Below are positions 9,103 through 17,931 of a stretch of DNA of 64,000 nucleotides, piece by piece. The notes beneath the pieces are model-generated. The model did not search any database. It was given only the letters and a program-made list of their open reading frames with translations, and was not told the DNA's origin. This DNA is from JAGVPT01 sp963827085. Its GTDB lineage: Bacteria > Bacteroidota > Ignavibacteria > UBA10030 > UBA8401. The number at the start of each line of letters is the position of its first letter. The first letter of the stretch is position 1. The DNA lies in the NCBI GenBank assembly GCA_963827085.1, contig CAWGZY010000001.1:248001-312000 (forward strand), in the 5' to 3' direction. The translations under genes and the position numbers were made by a program.

Positions 9103-10464
9103 ATGAATAAGGAAAAATTCTTTCAGGCATGCAGCATTCTGTGTCTCTTGCTTACGCAAATCGGCTTCGCACAGTGGACGCCGGTAAACGGTCCGGCTCC
9201 AAATGTCATGTACCTCACAGCCAGTGGTCCGGATATATTCGCCCAAACGAATACCGGTTTTTTCTATTCCAGTGATAATGGCGTACACTGGACTGCAGCA
9301 AACTCGGGTTTTGCAGATAGCCTTGTTACTGCGTTTCCTGCCGACAGTACTAATTTTCTGTTGCCCAATATTACGAACGAAGTTCCTCCTCTGCCAGGCG
9401 GTTTGAATCTGAGTGGAGCCGAGATTGACTATTCGAGTCTTGGTGCACTCATGACAAGTCTGTCGATACTTTATCCTGATACCACAGTGCTGGATAGTAT
9501 TTATGTTTCTCTCGATACCGGAAGGACAGCGCTCAAACTTTCCCAGATCATGTCGAGCCTTGCTTTGTACGCTGCTGGGGTGGATACTGCAGATGTTTTA
9601 TCCGACATTGCGATCGCAAAGATGAGCCTTTCAATAGGGGGAGCGGAGTGGATATCCGTCCAGCAAGTCATGTCGAGCATTTCCGTGCGGGCGGCAGAGG
9701 CAGACGAGGTCTATGCTTTTGTGGGAACTAACAGAGGCGTCTATCGAGCGGCAATCGGGAGCGCAAATTGGACGCAAGTTGACAGCGGCCTTACGGATAC
9801 TGACGTCCATGCCCTTACTATTATCAATACGACGCTTTTTGCCGCGACGGATAATGGGGTTTTTCTCACGACGAATGATGGCACAACGTGGAAAGCTGCA
9901 AATACAGGGTTGACGAACAAGAAGGTTCTTGCTCTTGCAGTTTTTCCCGTCATCCGCGGGGCAGGCACCACGAATCTCTTTGCCGGAACTTATGGCGGCG
10001 GTGTTTTTCTTTCTACTAACAACGGTACTAGCTGGACTGCAGTCAATGCCGGCTTGCCGAATCTGGATGTTACCGCTCTTGCTGTCTCTCCTGCGTCCGG
10101 AGGGGCAAATCTTTTTGCCGGGACGTATGGCAGCGGTCTGTGGCAGCGTCCTATGTCGCAAATGGTAACCGGTATGAACGAAAGCAAAACCGCTCTCCCG
10201 CTGCGCTTCTCCCTTTTTCAGAATTACCCTAATCCCTTCAACCCATCAACGGTCATATCGTACCAGTTGCCAGCAAAGGGAGTTGCAACGTTGAAAATAT
10301 ACGATTTTCTCGGAAGGGAAGTTCAAACGCTGGTGAATGTGATTCAAGACGCGGGAATTCATTCGGTCGCTTTCAATGCGTACAACTTGGCTAGCGGAGT
10401 CTACCTTTGCCGGCTGCAAGCGGGAATGTACATCGGCACGACGAAACTCTTGCTCTTGAAATAG
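9103..10464 (+). CDS. T9SS-sorted protein with WD/BNR-like sialidase-type repeats
   Basis: 453 residues with signal peptide (ILCLLLTQIGFAQW) and GGAG ribosome site nine bases upstream. Repeats of the type FYSSDNGVHWTAANSG, FLTTNDGTTWKAANTG and FLSTNNGTSWTAVNAG are beta-propeller (BNR/YCF48-like) blades. Between the first and later blades lies a helical insert (residues about 75-200) with IMSSLALYAAG and VMSSISVRAAE, not part of the propeller. The C-terminus SLFQNYPNPFNPSTVISYQL ... GVYLCRL is a type IX secretion type A sorting domain, so the protein is expected at the cell surface or released. Confidence 0.88.
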   Translation: MNKEKFFQACSILCLLLTQIGFAQWTPVNGPAPNVMYLTASGPDIFAQTNTGFFYSSDNGVHWTAANSGFADSLVTAFPADSTNFLLPNITNEVPPLPGGLNLSGAEIDYSSLGALMTSLSILYPDTTVLDSIYVSLDTGRTALKLSQIMSSLALYAAGVDTADVLSDIAIAKMSLSIGGAEWISVQQVMSSISVRAAEADEVYAFVGTNRGVYRAAIGSANWTQVDSGLTDTDVHALTIINTTLFAATDNGVFLTTNDGTTWKAANTGLTNKKVLALAVFPVIRGAGTTNLFAGTYGGGVFLSTNNGTSWTAVNAGLPNLDVTALAVSPASGGANLFAGTYGSGLWQRPMSQMVTGMNESKTALPLRFSLFQNYPNPFNPSTVISYQLPAKGVATLKIYDFLGREVQTLVNVIQDAGIHSVAFNAYNLASGVYLCRLQAGMYIGTTKLLLLK

Positions 10465-10731
10465 ACCTGCAGCTGCAATCGATGGGCGAAACGACGAGCT
10501 TTTAAACGTCGTCGATTTTGCCCGTTTCAAAAAAATGTGAAGAACCGCGAGGCTGTTGCGCTGCTCTCTTCGTGCGAAGGATTGTATTCGGAACTTCGAA
10601 CAAGAGTTGCCGTATTGGGAGAAAGTTTTTGGCAATTTCAAACAAATCCTCAAAGTCATTTTCCACCGGCCTCCATCGACAAGATCCTCTAGATTTTCTT
10701 ATGCATTACTTAACAATGAAAAAAGGAAGAC
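10465..10731. other. Gap between T9SS protein and TonB receptor
   Basis: No gene recognised in 267 bases. ACGACG / CGTCGT (around 10491-10512) can form a 6-bp stem with a 10-base loop but lacks a clear U run, so a terminator is only possible. Confidence 0.3.
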
Positions 10732-13170
10732 GTGAATTTAGGCCCTTCAGTAATTCTGTCAATTGTATTCTTCGTTTCAACTATTCATGCTCAGACCTGT
10801 GAGGTAAGCGGGATGGTCCTCGATGGAGCGACAAAGGAGCCGCTCATCTTTGCAAGCATACTAGTGCAGGAAACAACACGCGGAACCGTTACGGACGATA
10901 GCGGAAGGTTCGCTATCAACGTGGCTCCGGGCGATTACCGGCTGCAATGCAGTTATGTCGGCTATAGAACAGCAGTAGTTGCAATAGGCGTCCACGCAGA
11001 CACGGGGATCGTTATTGCCTTGAGCCCTCTCGATGTGCTTCTGCAGGACGTGACGGTGTATGCGAATTATGGGAATGATGAAACGAGTCAAAAGGAAGTG
11101 AGCGCCCTCTCTCTTCAGAGCGAAACGATCAAAAACATCACCGGCCTCATGCCTGATGTGCTTCGCAGCGTCCAGATGCTTCCGGGCGTTTCGAGCGACA
11201 ACGAATTAAGCGCTAAGTTTAATGTTCATGGCGGTGATGAAAACGAAAATCTTGTTTTAATCGACGGCACCGAGGTATATGACCCATACCATGTCAAGGA
11301 AGCTCCTGATGTGAGCATCGGAATTTTTGATGTCGACATGATTAAAAAAATGGATTTGATCACCGGCGGTTTCAGCGCGCGATACGGAGACAAAATGAGC
11401 TCCGTGGTCGATATTGAATACCGGGAAGGAAGCAGAGATCGGGTGAGAGGCCAGGTAAGCGTGAGCATGACTGACTTCGACGCACTTCTCGAAGGACCCG
11501 TCGGCAGCAATGGGTCGTTCATTATCGGTGCACGGCAGAGTTTTTTGCAATATGAAATGAAGCTTCTCAGCGTTGCACCGCAAGTGCACATATCGTACGA
11601 TGATGTCCAGGGAGTGCTGGCATATCAACTTGCCCCGCAGGATAAGATGTTGCTGAAGTTTATCAATGCCGGCGATGCTTATACGTACGACCCGACAACG
11701 AGTTCTTCGAGTGCATTTACGTCCCCGTATTACAGCAGCTCCGGATACACCGGTTACCTATCGCAGGCATGGCATGATTCATCCGAGGAACATGCTCATT
11801 ATTACAGCACCATGCTGGCGATCCAAAACAGCGACATCATTTCTTCACAAGCCGTATTGAAGTCCGAGGTTTCGTACTATGACGAGCTCGACTTAGAACA
11901 TTCCAACGAGATATATCTCTACGGAGACATATTCCATGCCTCGCCCATCAATGGCCCTACTATCTACGCTTTCTACAACAGCACATCGAACTACTTATAC
12001 GACAACGATCTTCGCATCCGAACGTTGGAACTCAACTCATCGTGTGACATGCAGCTGGCGCAGTGGTACGGCATTAAAGCCGGAGGAAGCTATCAACGGA
12101 TCTTTTACTACCAGAAACTGGTCGATCAGGCGACCTTTTCGTACTCGACCAACGATTACCACTATCCCAAAACGACCGACAGCCTCTGGGATGTAAACGC
12201 TCTTGATAATGTTTTCGGCAGCATCGATGCACAGTCGTTCAAAGTAGCAGGATATCTTGAAAATATTTTTCAAATCGGTCAAAGAGCGATCCTCAACATC
12301 GGCGGCAGGTTTGACTACTTCGATCTTAATAAAGACCTGACGTGGAGTCCGCGCGTGAATCTTGCTTATAGAATAAGTTCCGAGCTTACCGTGCGGGGGG
12401 CGTGGGGAGATTTTTATCAATCGCCTATTTACCAGCAGCTTGCATACTCCACCGCATCCGACACTAATACACAATCACAGCGGGCGATCCATTATGTCCT
12501 CGGCGCCGATTACGAGATCATCTCAGACAAGCAGAATCATAATTTTCTCAAGCTGAAACTGGAAGCATACCATAAAACGTACAGCGATCTTATTTCGTCA
12601 ACCGTTTCAAGCTCCGGCAGGATTAATTACTCGAGGAGAAACGATGCAACCGGGAGGGCTTCCGGCGTCGATGCCTATGTGATGTATTCGACATCCGGGT
12701 TTTCCGGATGGATAAGCTATAGCCTGCTGAATGCGGAACAAAAGATGGCAACGAACGATAGTATCGGTTACTTCCCGAGGAGTACCGATCAGCGGCACAC
12801 CTTGGCGGCGGTTGCCGATTTTGATCTCGGAAGTGGTTGGAGACTGGGCCCGCGAATGGTTTATGGCAGCGGATACCCGTATACTCCGTCGGTCGCCGTC
12901 TATAGTGCATTCGCAAACGCGTGGGAATGGCAACTGGGAAGACCGAACTCAGCGTACCTGCCTGCATATAAGCGGGTTGATCTTCGGGTGTCGAACGACT
13001 TTGATCTGTTCGGATTATCATCATCTGCATTTCTCGACATAAGCAATCTCTTTGATTTCACAAACGTCCAGGCGTTCGCTTATCAGTTCGACAATCAGGG
13101 AAATCCGAAAGTTGTGACTATAAAGCTTTGGCCTATTCTGCCGACACTTGGCATGACGGTTCGGTTTTGA
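10732..13170 (+). CDS. TonB-dependent receptor with carboxypeptidase-like regulatory domain
   Basis: 812 residues from a GTG start at 10732, preceded by AAAGGAAG. The GTG is preferred because it yields a standard signal peptide (SIVFFVSTIHAQ); the ATG 16 bases upstream lies in another frame. Domain order: CarboxypepD_reg-like beta-sandwich (about 22-100, CEVSGMVLDGATKEPL, GRFAINVAPGDYRLQCSYVG), plug (about 115-220, VHGGDENENLVLIDGTEVYD, GGFSARYGDKMSSVV), then the outer-membrane barrel to a terminal Phe (GMTVRF). It is a SusC-like or siderophore-type importer; substrate unknown. Confidence 0.9.
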   Translation: MNLGPSVILSIVFFVSTIHAQTCEVSGMVLDGATKEPLIFASILVQETTRGTVTDDSGRFAINVAPGDYRLQCSYVGYRTAVVAIGVHADTGIVIALSPLDVLLQDVTVYANYGNDETSQKEVSALSLQSETIKNITGLMPDVLRSVQMLPGVSSDNELSAKFNVHGGDENENLVLIDGTEVYDPYHVKEAPDVSIGIFDVDMIKKMDLITGGFSARYGDKMSSVVDIEYREGSRDRVRGQVSVSMTDFDALLEGPVGSNGSFIIGARQSFLQYEMKLLSVAPQVHISYDDVQGVLAYQLAPQDKMLLKFINAGDAYTYDPTTSSSSAFTSPYYSSSGYTGYLSQAWHDSSEEHAHYYSTMLAIQNSDIISSQAVLKSEVSYYDELDLEHSNEIYLYGDIFHASPINGPTIYAFYNSTSNYLYDNDLRIRTLELNSSCDMQLAQWYGIKAGGSYQRIFYYQKLVDQATFSYSTNDYHYPKTTDSLWDVNALDNVFGSIDAQSFKVAGYLENIFQIGQRAILNIGGRFDYFDLNKDLTWSPRVNLAYRISSELTVRGAWGDFYQSPIYQQLAYSTASDTNTQSQRAIHYVLGADYEIISDKQNHNFLKLKLEAYHKTYSDLISSTVSSSGRINYSRRNDATGRASGVDAYVMYSTSGFSGWISYSLLNAEQKMATNDSIGYFPRSTDQRHTLAAVADFDLGSGWRLGPRMVYGSGYPYTPSVAVYSAFANAWEWQLGRPNSAYLPAYKRVDLRVSNDFDLFGLSSSAFLDISNLFDFTNVQAFAYQFDNQGNPKVVTIKLWPILPTLGMTVRF

Positions 13171-13217
13171 TACCGCAATTAACGCGTTAATAAAGCGGCA
13201 GCATACCGTCGCCTCGG

Positions 13218-13781
13218 ATGTCGGCGTTTATTGATAAACCGAAAGGCAGACAATTAACAACGAAAGCGGCTCATTCTCTGATACCAAAGGAAAGAATCGA
13301 ACAGCGAATCTATTTTCTGCGCGGCGAAAAGGTTATGCTCAGTACAGATTTGGCACGCTTATACCAGGTTGCACCGCGTCTGCTGGTTCAGGCGGTGAAA
13401 CGGAACGCTGATCGATTCCCGGTTGATTTCATGTTCCAACTGGCATCAAAAGAGTTTCTGAATTTGAAATCACAGATTGTGATTTCAAGTTGGGGTGGTC
13501 TTCGCAGGGCTGCTCCATACGCGTTTACCGAACAAGGCGTCGCAATGCTCTCAAGCGTTTTGAGGAGTAAGCGGGCTGTCCGCGTAAACATTGAAATCAT
13601 GCGGGCGTTTGTGCGCCTGCGTCAGATGCTTGCTACAAATGAAGAACTGGCACGCAAGCTCGATTCGCTCGAGAAAAAATACGATGCACAATTCAAGGTT
13701 GTCTTCGATGCAATTCGTGATCTTATGATACCTCCTGAGCCAAAACGGCGTCCAATCGGTTTTGGAAGGGAGAACGATTAA
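13218..13781 (+). CDS. ORF6N domain protein
   Basis: 187 residues. IPKERIEQRIYFLRGEKVML, STDLARLYQV and VKRNADRFPVDFMFQL are the characteristic ORF6N DNA-binding domain, followed by TEQGVAMLSSVLRSKRAV and a short coiled region. ORF6N proteins occur on phages and other mobile DNA and also as chromosomal orphans in Bacteroidota. The start at 13218 may be upstream of the true one; conservation begins near residue 22. It stands alone between a TonB receptor and a repeat. Function is probably DNA binding, unproved. Confidence 0.88.
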   Translation: MSAFIDKPKGRQLTTKAAHSLIPKERIEQRIYFLRGEKVMLSTDLARLYQVAPRLLVQAVKRNADRFPVDFMFQLASKEFLNLKSQIVISSWGGLRRAAPYAFTEQGVAMLSSVLRSKRAVRVNIEIMRAFVRLRQMLATNEELARKLDSLEKKYDAQFKVVFDAIRDLMIPPEPKRRPIGFGREND

Positions 13782-13817
13782 AGGACCTATCCATTGACTT
13801 GCCTGTTCACATTTTTT

Positions 13818-13971
13818 CCTTGATTCCGACTTTGCAACTCGCTACCTTAACCGCGAGTAAAGGTGCCAGATATGAATAGAACATAGCCCTGGGGATTTGG
13901 GTGGGAACAATAGAAGATGAAGAAGCGAAACCTCTCGATTCCCCCTTTGCCGGATGAAAGAGGTTTTGTGT
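13818..13971. repeat. ~154-bp dispersed repeat, copy 2
   Basis: Second copy of the element at 5384-5541. It keeps both internal GATTCC(G/C)(A/C)CTTTGC direct repeats, GGTGGGAACAA, and the stem AAACCTCT / AGAGGTTT. It fills most of the gap upstream of the DUF3795 gene. Confidence 0.7.
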
Positions 13972-14071
13972 TTTATCTCGTTTTTAAAGCATCCTTGGTA
14001 ATGGACCATGTCGTATCGATCCTCTGCTTCCAAAATATATCCAAATCCAACAATGAAAGGATACGATCATT

Positions 14072-14509
14072 ATGATGTCTGCCGAACGACTCAGTTTAGT
14101 TGCCCCGTGCGGAATAGATTGTGGAATCTGTGAACTTTATGCTTGCCGCGACGACGCCCGGCTCTTCAGCGCTCTGACCGCCAGAGGATTTTCGGCAGAC
14201 AAGCTGCCATGCGATGGATGCAGGTCCATCGGAGGGAATTGCCCGGTCATCAAAGAAGAATGTGAAACATACGCGTGTGTTGCGGAGAAGAAAGCGGAAT
14301 TTTGCTTCGAGTGTTCGGAGTTTCCATGCGCTAAATTACAGCCCTCATCGAAAAAAGCCGATGTCCTGCCGCATAACATGAAAGTCTATAATCTTTGCAC
14401 AATAAAACGGGATGGGGCGGAAGCGTTTGTTGAAAAATCCTCCGAGATAAAAAAAAGATATTACGCCGGTATCATGGAAATCGGCAAAGGGCCTCAGCTG
14501 TTGGATTGA
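14072..14509 (+). CDS. DUF3795 cysteine-rich protein
   Basis: 145 residues. LVAPCGIDCGICELYAC, CDGCRS and CFECSEFPCAKL form the multi-cysteine pattern of DUF3795, suggesting a metal or Fe-S site, followed by an NLCTIKRDGAEAF segment. AAAGGATACGATC precedes two adjacent ATGs (14072, 14075); either could serve. It stands alone, convergent with the histidine kinase. No biochemical role is established for the family. Confidence 0.85.
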   Translation: MMSAERLSLVAPCGIDCGICELYACRDDARLFSALTARGFSADKLPCDGCRSIGGNCPVIKEECETYACVAEKKAEFCFECSEFPCAKLQPSSKKADVLPHNMKVYNLCTIKRDGAEAFVEKSSEIKKRYYAGIMEIGKGPQLLD

Positions 14510-14553
14510 AAGGTTCGGAATAAGCCATCCGCTTGCTGACGGCAATCGGTTGG

Positions 14554-16002
14554 CTAAAACCTCAGCGTAAACACCGTTTCTTTATCGGGAATTGAGTGGA
14601 CTGTTATCCCTCCCTTATGTGCCCGCATTATTTGTCGGGATAAGCTCAAGCCTATGCCGGAACCTTCTTTCCGGGTGGTGAAAAATGGGATGAAAATTTT
14701 CTCCAGCAACGCTTCAGGAACACCGGCGCCATTATCGACAACCTGGATAATCATTCCGCCGCGCCCGTCGATCTTGCCGACGAGCTTTATTATCGGCGAA
14801 ACGGCGGCCGAGAGCGCGCTGATTGAGTTCACGACCAGATTTATTATCACCTGCTCAATTAAATCCGGATCGGCGGTCAATTCTAGATCGGAAGGTTCAA
14901 TCGAGCACGTGTAGTCGATTTTTTTCAGTTGAAATCTGTCGACAAAGAGTTTCTGAATTCTGCCGAACAGGTCGGACACTTTAATGATCTGGAAATTCGG
15001 GACGGGTATGCGCGTAAGATTTCTGTAATCATCGACAAAGTGGAGCAGGCCTTCGCTTCTCTTTGAGATGGTATCGAGCGCGCTTTTCACGTCATGTAAG
15101 ATTTCTGCATTCTTTTCTTCAGAATGGATGCCGGATGCCGCAGGCCGGAGGCTGGATGCGTTATCATCGCCTCCTGTCTTCTGTCTTCTGTCTCCTGTCT
15201 CCCGTCTCCTGTCCCCCGTTTCCTGTCTCCTGTCTCCTATATCTAACAGCGAACTCGCCGTCGAAGAGAGCGAGATAATAGGAGTGACAGAGTTCATGAT
15301 TTCGTGCGTGAGAACGCGAATCAAATTCTGCCATGCTTCCATTTCCCGCTCTTCTAATTCGCTTTGGATGTTTGTCAATGAAACGAGCGTGTAGTGATTT
15401 TCTCTCAATTTGAATTCTGTTGCATAGATCGATAACTGGGAAAGCTCGTTATCGGCGGCGATCTTTACAAGCGCCTTATCGCCAGATTTTATTCCCCGGA
15501 GCGCCGCGACAAGCGATGGACTTCCATCGGCCAGTTCCTTGATGTTTTTGATGCTGTGGACCTTCAGCAGTTTCTTTGCCGCGACGTTCATCAGCTCAAC
15601 GGTACCGTCCTGGGTAAATGCAAGGAGTCCGATGCCGATATGCTGAACGACGATTTGCAGGTAACGGTAATGTTCTTCCTTTTCCGCTCGGGTCTTTCTG
15701 AATTCATCGATAACTCCCGCGAACGCATTATTCAGTTCTTCGAATGATGAACCTTTCACGGTGCTCCGAAAGCTCTGTGAAAAATCCGAATACTTTATCG
15801 AGTCAAAAAATTTTGCGACGTCTCTGTTTGTCTTTTGCACGTAATGGACGAGAGAGTACATCTGGGCAACAATGATGAGAGCGACGATGAACGGCGTGGC
15901 GATGAACGCGGTCTGAGCCAGCAGATAAATCAGGACGAATGCCGAAACGCAAAGAGCGATTGTACGAAGAAGGACGATGAGGCTGAATCTTCTAAAGACC
16001 AT
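14554..16002 (-). CDS. NtrY-like sensor histidine kinase with repeat-derived insert
   Basis: 482 residues: two N-terminal transmembrane helices (about 8-50), a HAMP-like linker, a PAS-like domain (about 110-210, LLAFTQDGTVELMNVAAKKL), DHp with phospho-acceptor His233 in LTHEIMNSV, and an HATPase domain (N box NLVVNSISAL, DNGAGVP, GSGIGLSLS). Residues about 255-293, between the two DHp helices, are encoded by a heptanucleotide-word repeat and read GDRRQET/GDRRRET/GDRRQKT. GGAGAAAT lies just before the ATG. It overlaps the upstream response-regulator gene by 11 bases, so the two form a two-component pair, presumably controlling the sigma-54 promoter of the divergent export operon. Confidence 0.88.
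   Translation of the reverse strand: MVFRRFSLIVLLRTIALCVSAFVLIYLLAQTAFIATPFIVALIIVAQMYSLVHYVQKTNRDVAKFFDSIKYSDFSQSFRSTVKGSSFEELNNAFAGVIDEFRKTRAEKEEHYRYLQIVVQHIGIGLLAFTQDGTVELMNVAAKKLLKVHSIKNIKELADGSPSLVAALRGIKSGDKALVKIAADNELSQLSIYATEFKLRENHYTLVSLTNIQSELEEREMEAWQNLIRVLTHEIMNSVTPIISLSSTASSLLDIGDRRQETGDRRRETGDRRQKTGGDDNASSLRPAASGIHSEEKNAEILHDVKSALDTISKRSEGLLHFVDDYRNLTRIPVPNFQIIKVSDLFGRIQKLFVDRFQLKKIDYTCSIEPSDLELTADPDLIEQVIINLVVNSISALSAAVSPIIKLVGKIDGRGGMIIQVVDNGAGVPEALLEKIFIPFFTTRKEGSGIGLSLSRQIMRAHKGGITVHSIPDKETVFTLRF
15125..15238. repeat. AGACAGG-type heptamer hairpin inside histidine kinase gene
   Basis: Plus strand: a left arm of ATGCCGG, ATGCCGC, AGGCCGG, AGGCTGG units, a short loop, then a pyrimidine arm whose complement reads AGACAGG, AGACAGG, AAACGGG, GGACAGG, AGACGGG, AGACAGG, AGACAGA, AGACAGA, AGACAGG. 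The length keeps the kinase frame open; it falls exactly in the loop between the DHp helices. Confidence 0.85.
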
Positions 16003-17369
16003 ATTTCTCCAATCTTCTGTAGAGCGCTGTACGAGTGATACCCAGTTCCTTTGCGGCTCTTGTCAAGTTCCCGTCGTATTTGCCGACCGCTTTGATTATC
16101 AGCATTTTCTCGGCTTCATTCAAACGATAATTGGTCAGTGCCGTCATGTCTTTCGATGAATCGTCTGAGGAGAAAAAAAAGTCCGACGGCCGGAATGTCG
16201 TTGACTCGCTCATGATGACGGCTCGTTCAAGCATGTGCTGGAGTTCGCGAACATTGCCGGGCCATGAGTACCTCTTTCAATTTGTTCAGTGCTTCGGCGC
16301 TCACCGACTTCGGCTCTTTATTATATTTCTTGCAATACATGGTTGTGAAATGCTCGACTAACAACGGAATATCGTCGATTCGTTTTCGCAGCGGCGGTAA
16401 CTCAATCTCGACAGTATTAATGCGATAGAGCAAATCCTGTCTGAATCTATTTTCAGATTTTAGTTCGGTTAACGAAAGGTTGGTTGCACAAATCAGCCTG
16501 ATGTCGATCGGCTTCGGAATGTTCGCGCCCAGCCGCGTTACCTCCCTGTTCTGAAGCACGGCGAGAAGTTTTACCTGCAGGTTCGGGGTCAGGTTGCCGA
16601 TTTCGTCTAAAAAGAGCGTGCCGCCCGATGCGATCTCGAAACGCCCTGCGCGATTTTCCCTTGCGTCGGTGAACGCGCCTTTCATATAGCCGAACAGCTC
16701 ACTCTCGAACAGCGATTCGCTCAGCGCTCCCACATCGACGCTTAGAATTATTTTATCGGCTCGGCCCGAATGCCGGTGAATGGCACGCGCGACCAGTTCT
16801 TTTCCGGTCCCGTTTTCCCCGAGTATCAATACGTTGGCGTCCGTTCGGGCGACCTTCTGAACCAGGCTGAAGACCCGTTTCATCTCGTCGGACGCACCAA
16901 TGATCTCCTGGAATTGGCTGTCGAGGTCGCTCGTCAGCTGTTTCTGTTTTGACAGAAGTTCCTCGATTTCTTTTTTCGACTCGCTGAGTTTCATCGCGGA
17001 CGAAATAGTTGCGAGGAGCTTTTCGTTCTGCCACGGTTTCAAGACAAAATCTGTGGCTCCTTCTTTTATTGCCTTGACCGCCATCTCGATGTTCCCGTAC
17101 GCCGTAACGAGAACAACGACGGCCGCCGGGTCGAGTTCAAGAGTTTTTTTCAGCCAATTGAACCCTTCGCTTCCGCTTGTCGTATCGCCCGAAAAATTCA
17201 TATCGAGAAGGATGACGTCGTAGTGTTCGTGCTTGAGAATGTCCGGAATCCTCTCCGGGTCTTTTTCGATGCGAACGATTGCGTAATGCTGCTTTAAAAG
17301 GAGCCGCGCAGAGAGGAGCACGTCGTCGTCGTCGTCGACGATCAGGATTTTGCCGGTTTTGTTATTCAT
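15992..17369 (-). CDS. NtrC-family response regulator, one-base frameshift
   Basis: Reads as two frames: 17369-16227 and 16234-15992. The first has a receiver domain (phospho-acceptor Asp56 in LLDMNFS) and a sigma-54 AAA+ domain (Walker A GENGTGKE 184-191, loop GAFTDA 231-236, Walker B TLFLDEIGN). It derails after ALNKLKE, while the other frame supplies WPGNVRELQHMLERA and a Fis-type helix-turn-helix (NLTRAAKELGITRTALYRRL). Removing one G in AGGTACTC (plus strand 16269-16272) restores a 458-residue protein. The intact motifs on both sides suggest a recent mutation or a sequence error. It pairs with the kinase at 14554-16002 and probably activates the sigma-54 promoter at 18028. Confidence 0.88.
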
Positions 17370-17390
17370 CCGGTTTAGTCTCTTGAAAGA

Positions 17391-17876
17391 AGAGAAGGCC
17401 GGAGACTGGAGACCGGAGGCCGGAAACAGGGTTCAAAAGTATTCTCTCCTGGTCTTGATAAGTTTGGATAACATTGCTGATAGTTTACGCGATTGCTCAA
17501 CCAATTGCCGTCCTTTGTCGTTGTCGATAAATTTTAGTTCGATTGCTAAGTAGAGTTGCGTTCTTAATTCGCCCGAAGAACCTCTGGCAATAAACAAAAA
17601 TTGGATGAATTCCTTGTTGGATTGACGTTCATACCCTTCAGCAATATTCGACGGCACTGAGACCGCCGCTCTCTGGATTTGATCGCGGAACCCATAATCA
17701 CGCGACCCGCTGAATTGTTTGTAAATCTCTCTGGATAGTCGCATGGATTCTTTCCAAACTTCCAAATCTTCGAACCGTGAAATTTTCTTCCCCATGAGAC
17801 TTTCTCCCCAAATCTCATATTTTTTTTATGATTTTCTGTCTCCTGTCTTCGTTCTCCCGCCTCCGCTCTCCAACTC
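17391..17876 (-). mobile_element. Heptamer-repeat element carrying a four-helix-bundle gene
   Basis: Left arm 17391-17430 has the units AGACTGG, AGACCGG, AGGCCGG, AAACAGG. Right arm 17836-17876 is complementary in word type; its complement contains GGAGAGCGGAGGCGGGAG and GAAGACAGGAGACAG. About two thirds of a 30-base stretch can pair between the arms. The coding sequence 17433-17795 lies wholly between them, its stop codon only two bases from the left arm. The architecture, complementary arms around a four-helix-bundle ORF, is that of 23S rRNA intervening sequences, but here it is between protein genes. Confidence 0.7.
17433..17795 (-). CDS. Four-helix-bundle protein (23S rRNA IVS / Avd-like)
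   Basis: 120 residues. FEDLEVWKESMRLSREIY, RDQIQRAAVSVPSNIAEG, KEFIQFLFIARGSSGELRTQ and LVEQSRKLSAMLSKLIK are the hallmark segments of the four-helix-bundle family found in rRNA intervening sequences (PF05635-type), related to the Avd accessory protein of diversity-generating retroelements. GGGGAGAAAG lies 4 bases before the ATG. The gene is enclosed by complementary heptamer-repeat arms and lies upstream of, and in the same direction as, the response regulator (63-base gap). Its molecular role is unknown; members are basic and thought to bind nucleic acid. No reverse transcriptase or template repeat is nearby. Confidence 0.93.
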   Translation of the reverse strand: MGKKISRFEDLEVWKESMRLSREIYKQFSGSRDYGFRDQIQRAAVSVPSNIAEGYERQSNKEFIQFLFIARGSSGELRTQLYLAIELKFIDNDKGRQLVEQSRKLSAMLSKLIKTRREYF

Positions 17877-17931
17877 TTATTTCTTAACTCTCATCCGTGT
17901 TAAAAGCGATCGTTCATTTTCGAACAGTAGT

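Noticed and set aside
10518..10802. Plus-strand frame ahead of the second TonB receptor
   Set aside because: Overlaps the signal peptide of the receptor in another frame and has no recognisable features.
15125..15238. Regular short repeats resembling a CRISPR array
   Set aside because: Units are 7 nt without spacers of constant length, and no cas genes are nearby.
16227..16280. Programmed ribosomal frameshift in the response regulator
   Set aside because: No slippery heptamer or downstream pseudoknot is evident, and this family is normally decoded without frameshifting.
17433..17795. Fragment of a 23S rRNA gene with an intervening sequence
   Set aside because: Flanking DNA codes for a response regulator and an adaptor protein; no rRNA sequence is present.
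17391..17876. Diversity-generating retroelement because of the Avd-like protein
   Set aside because: No reverse transcriptase, template repeat or variable C-type lectin gene is seen within the window.
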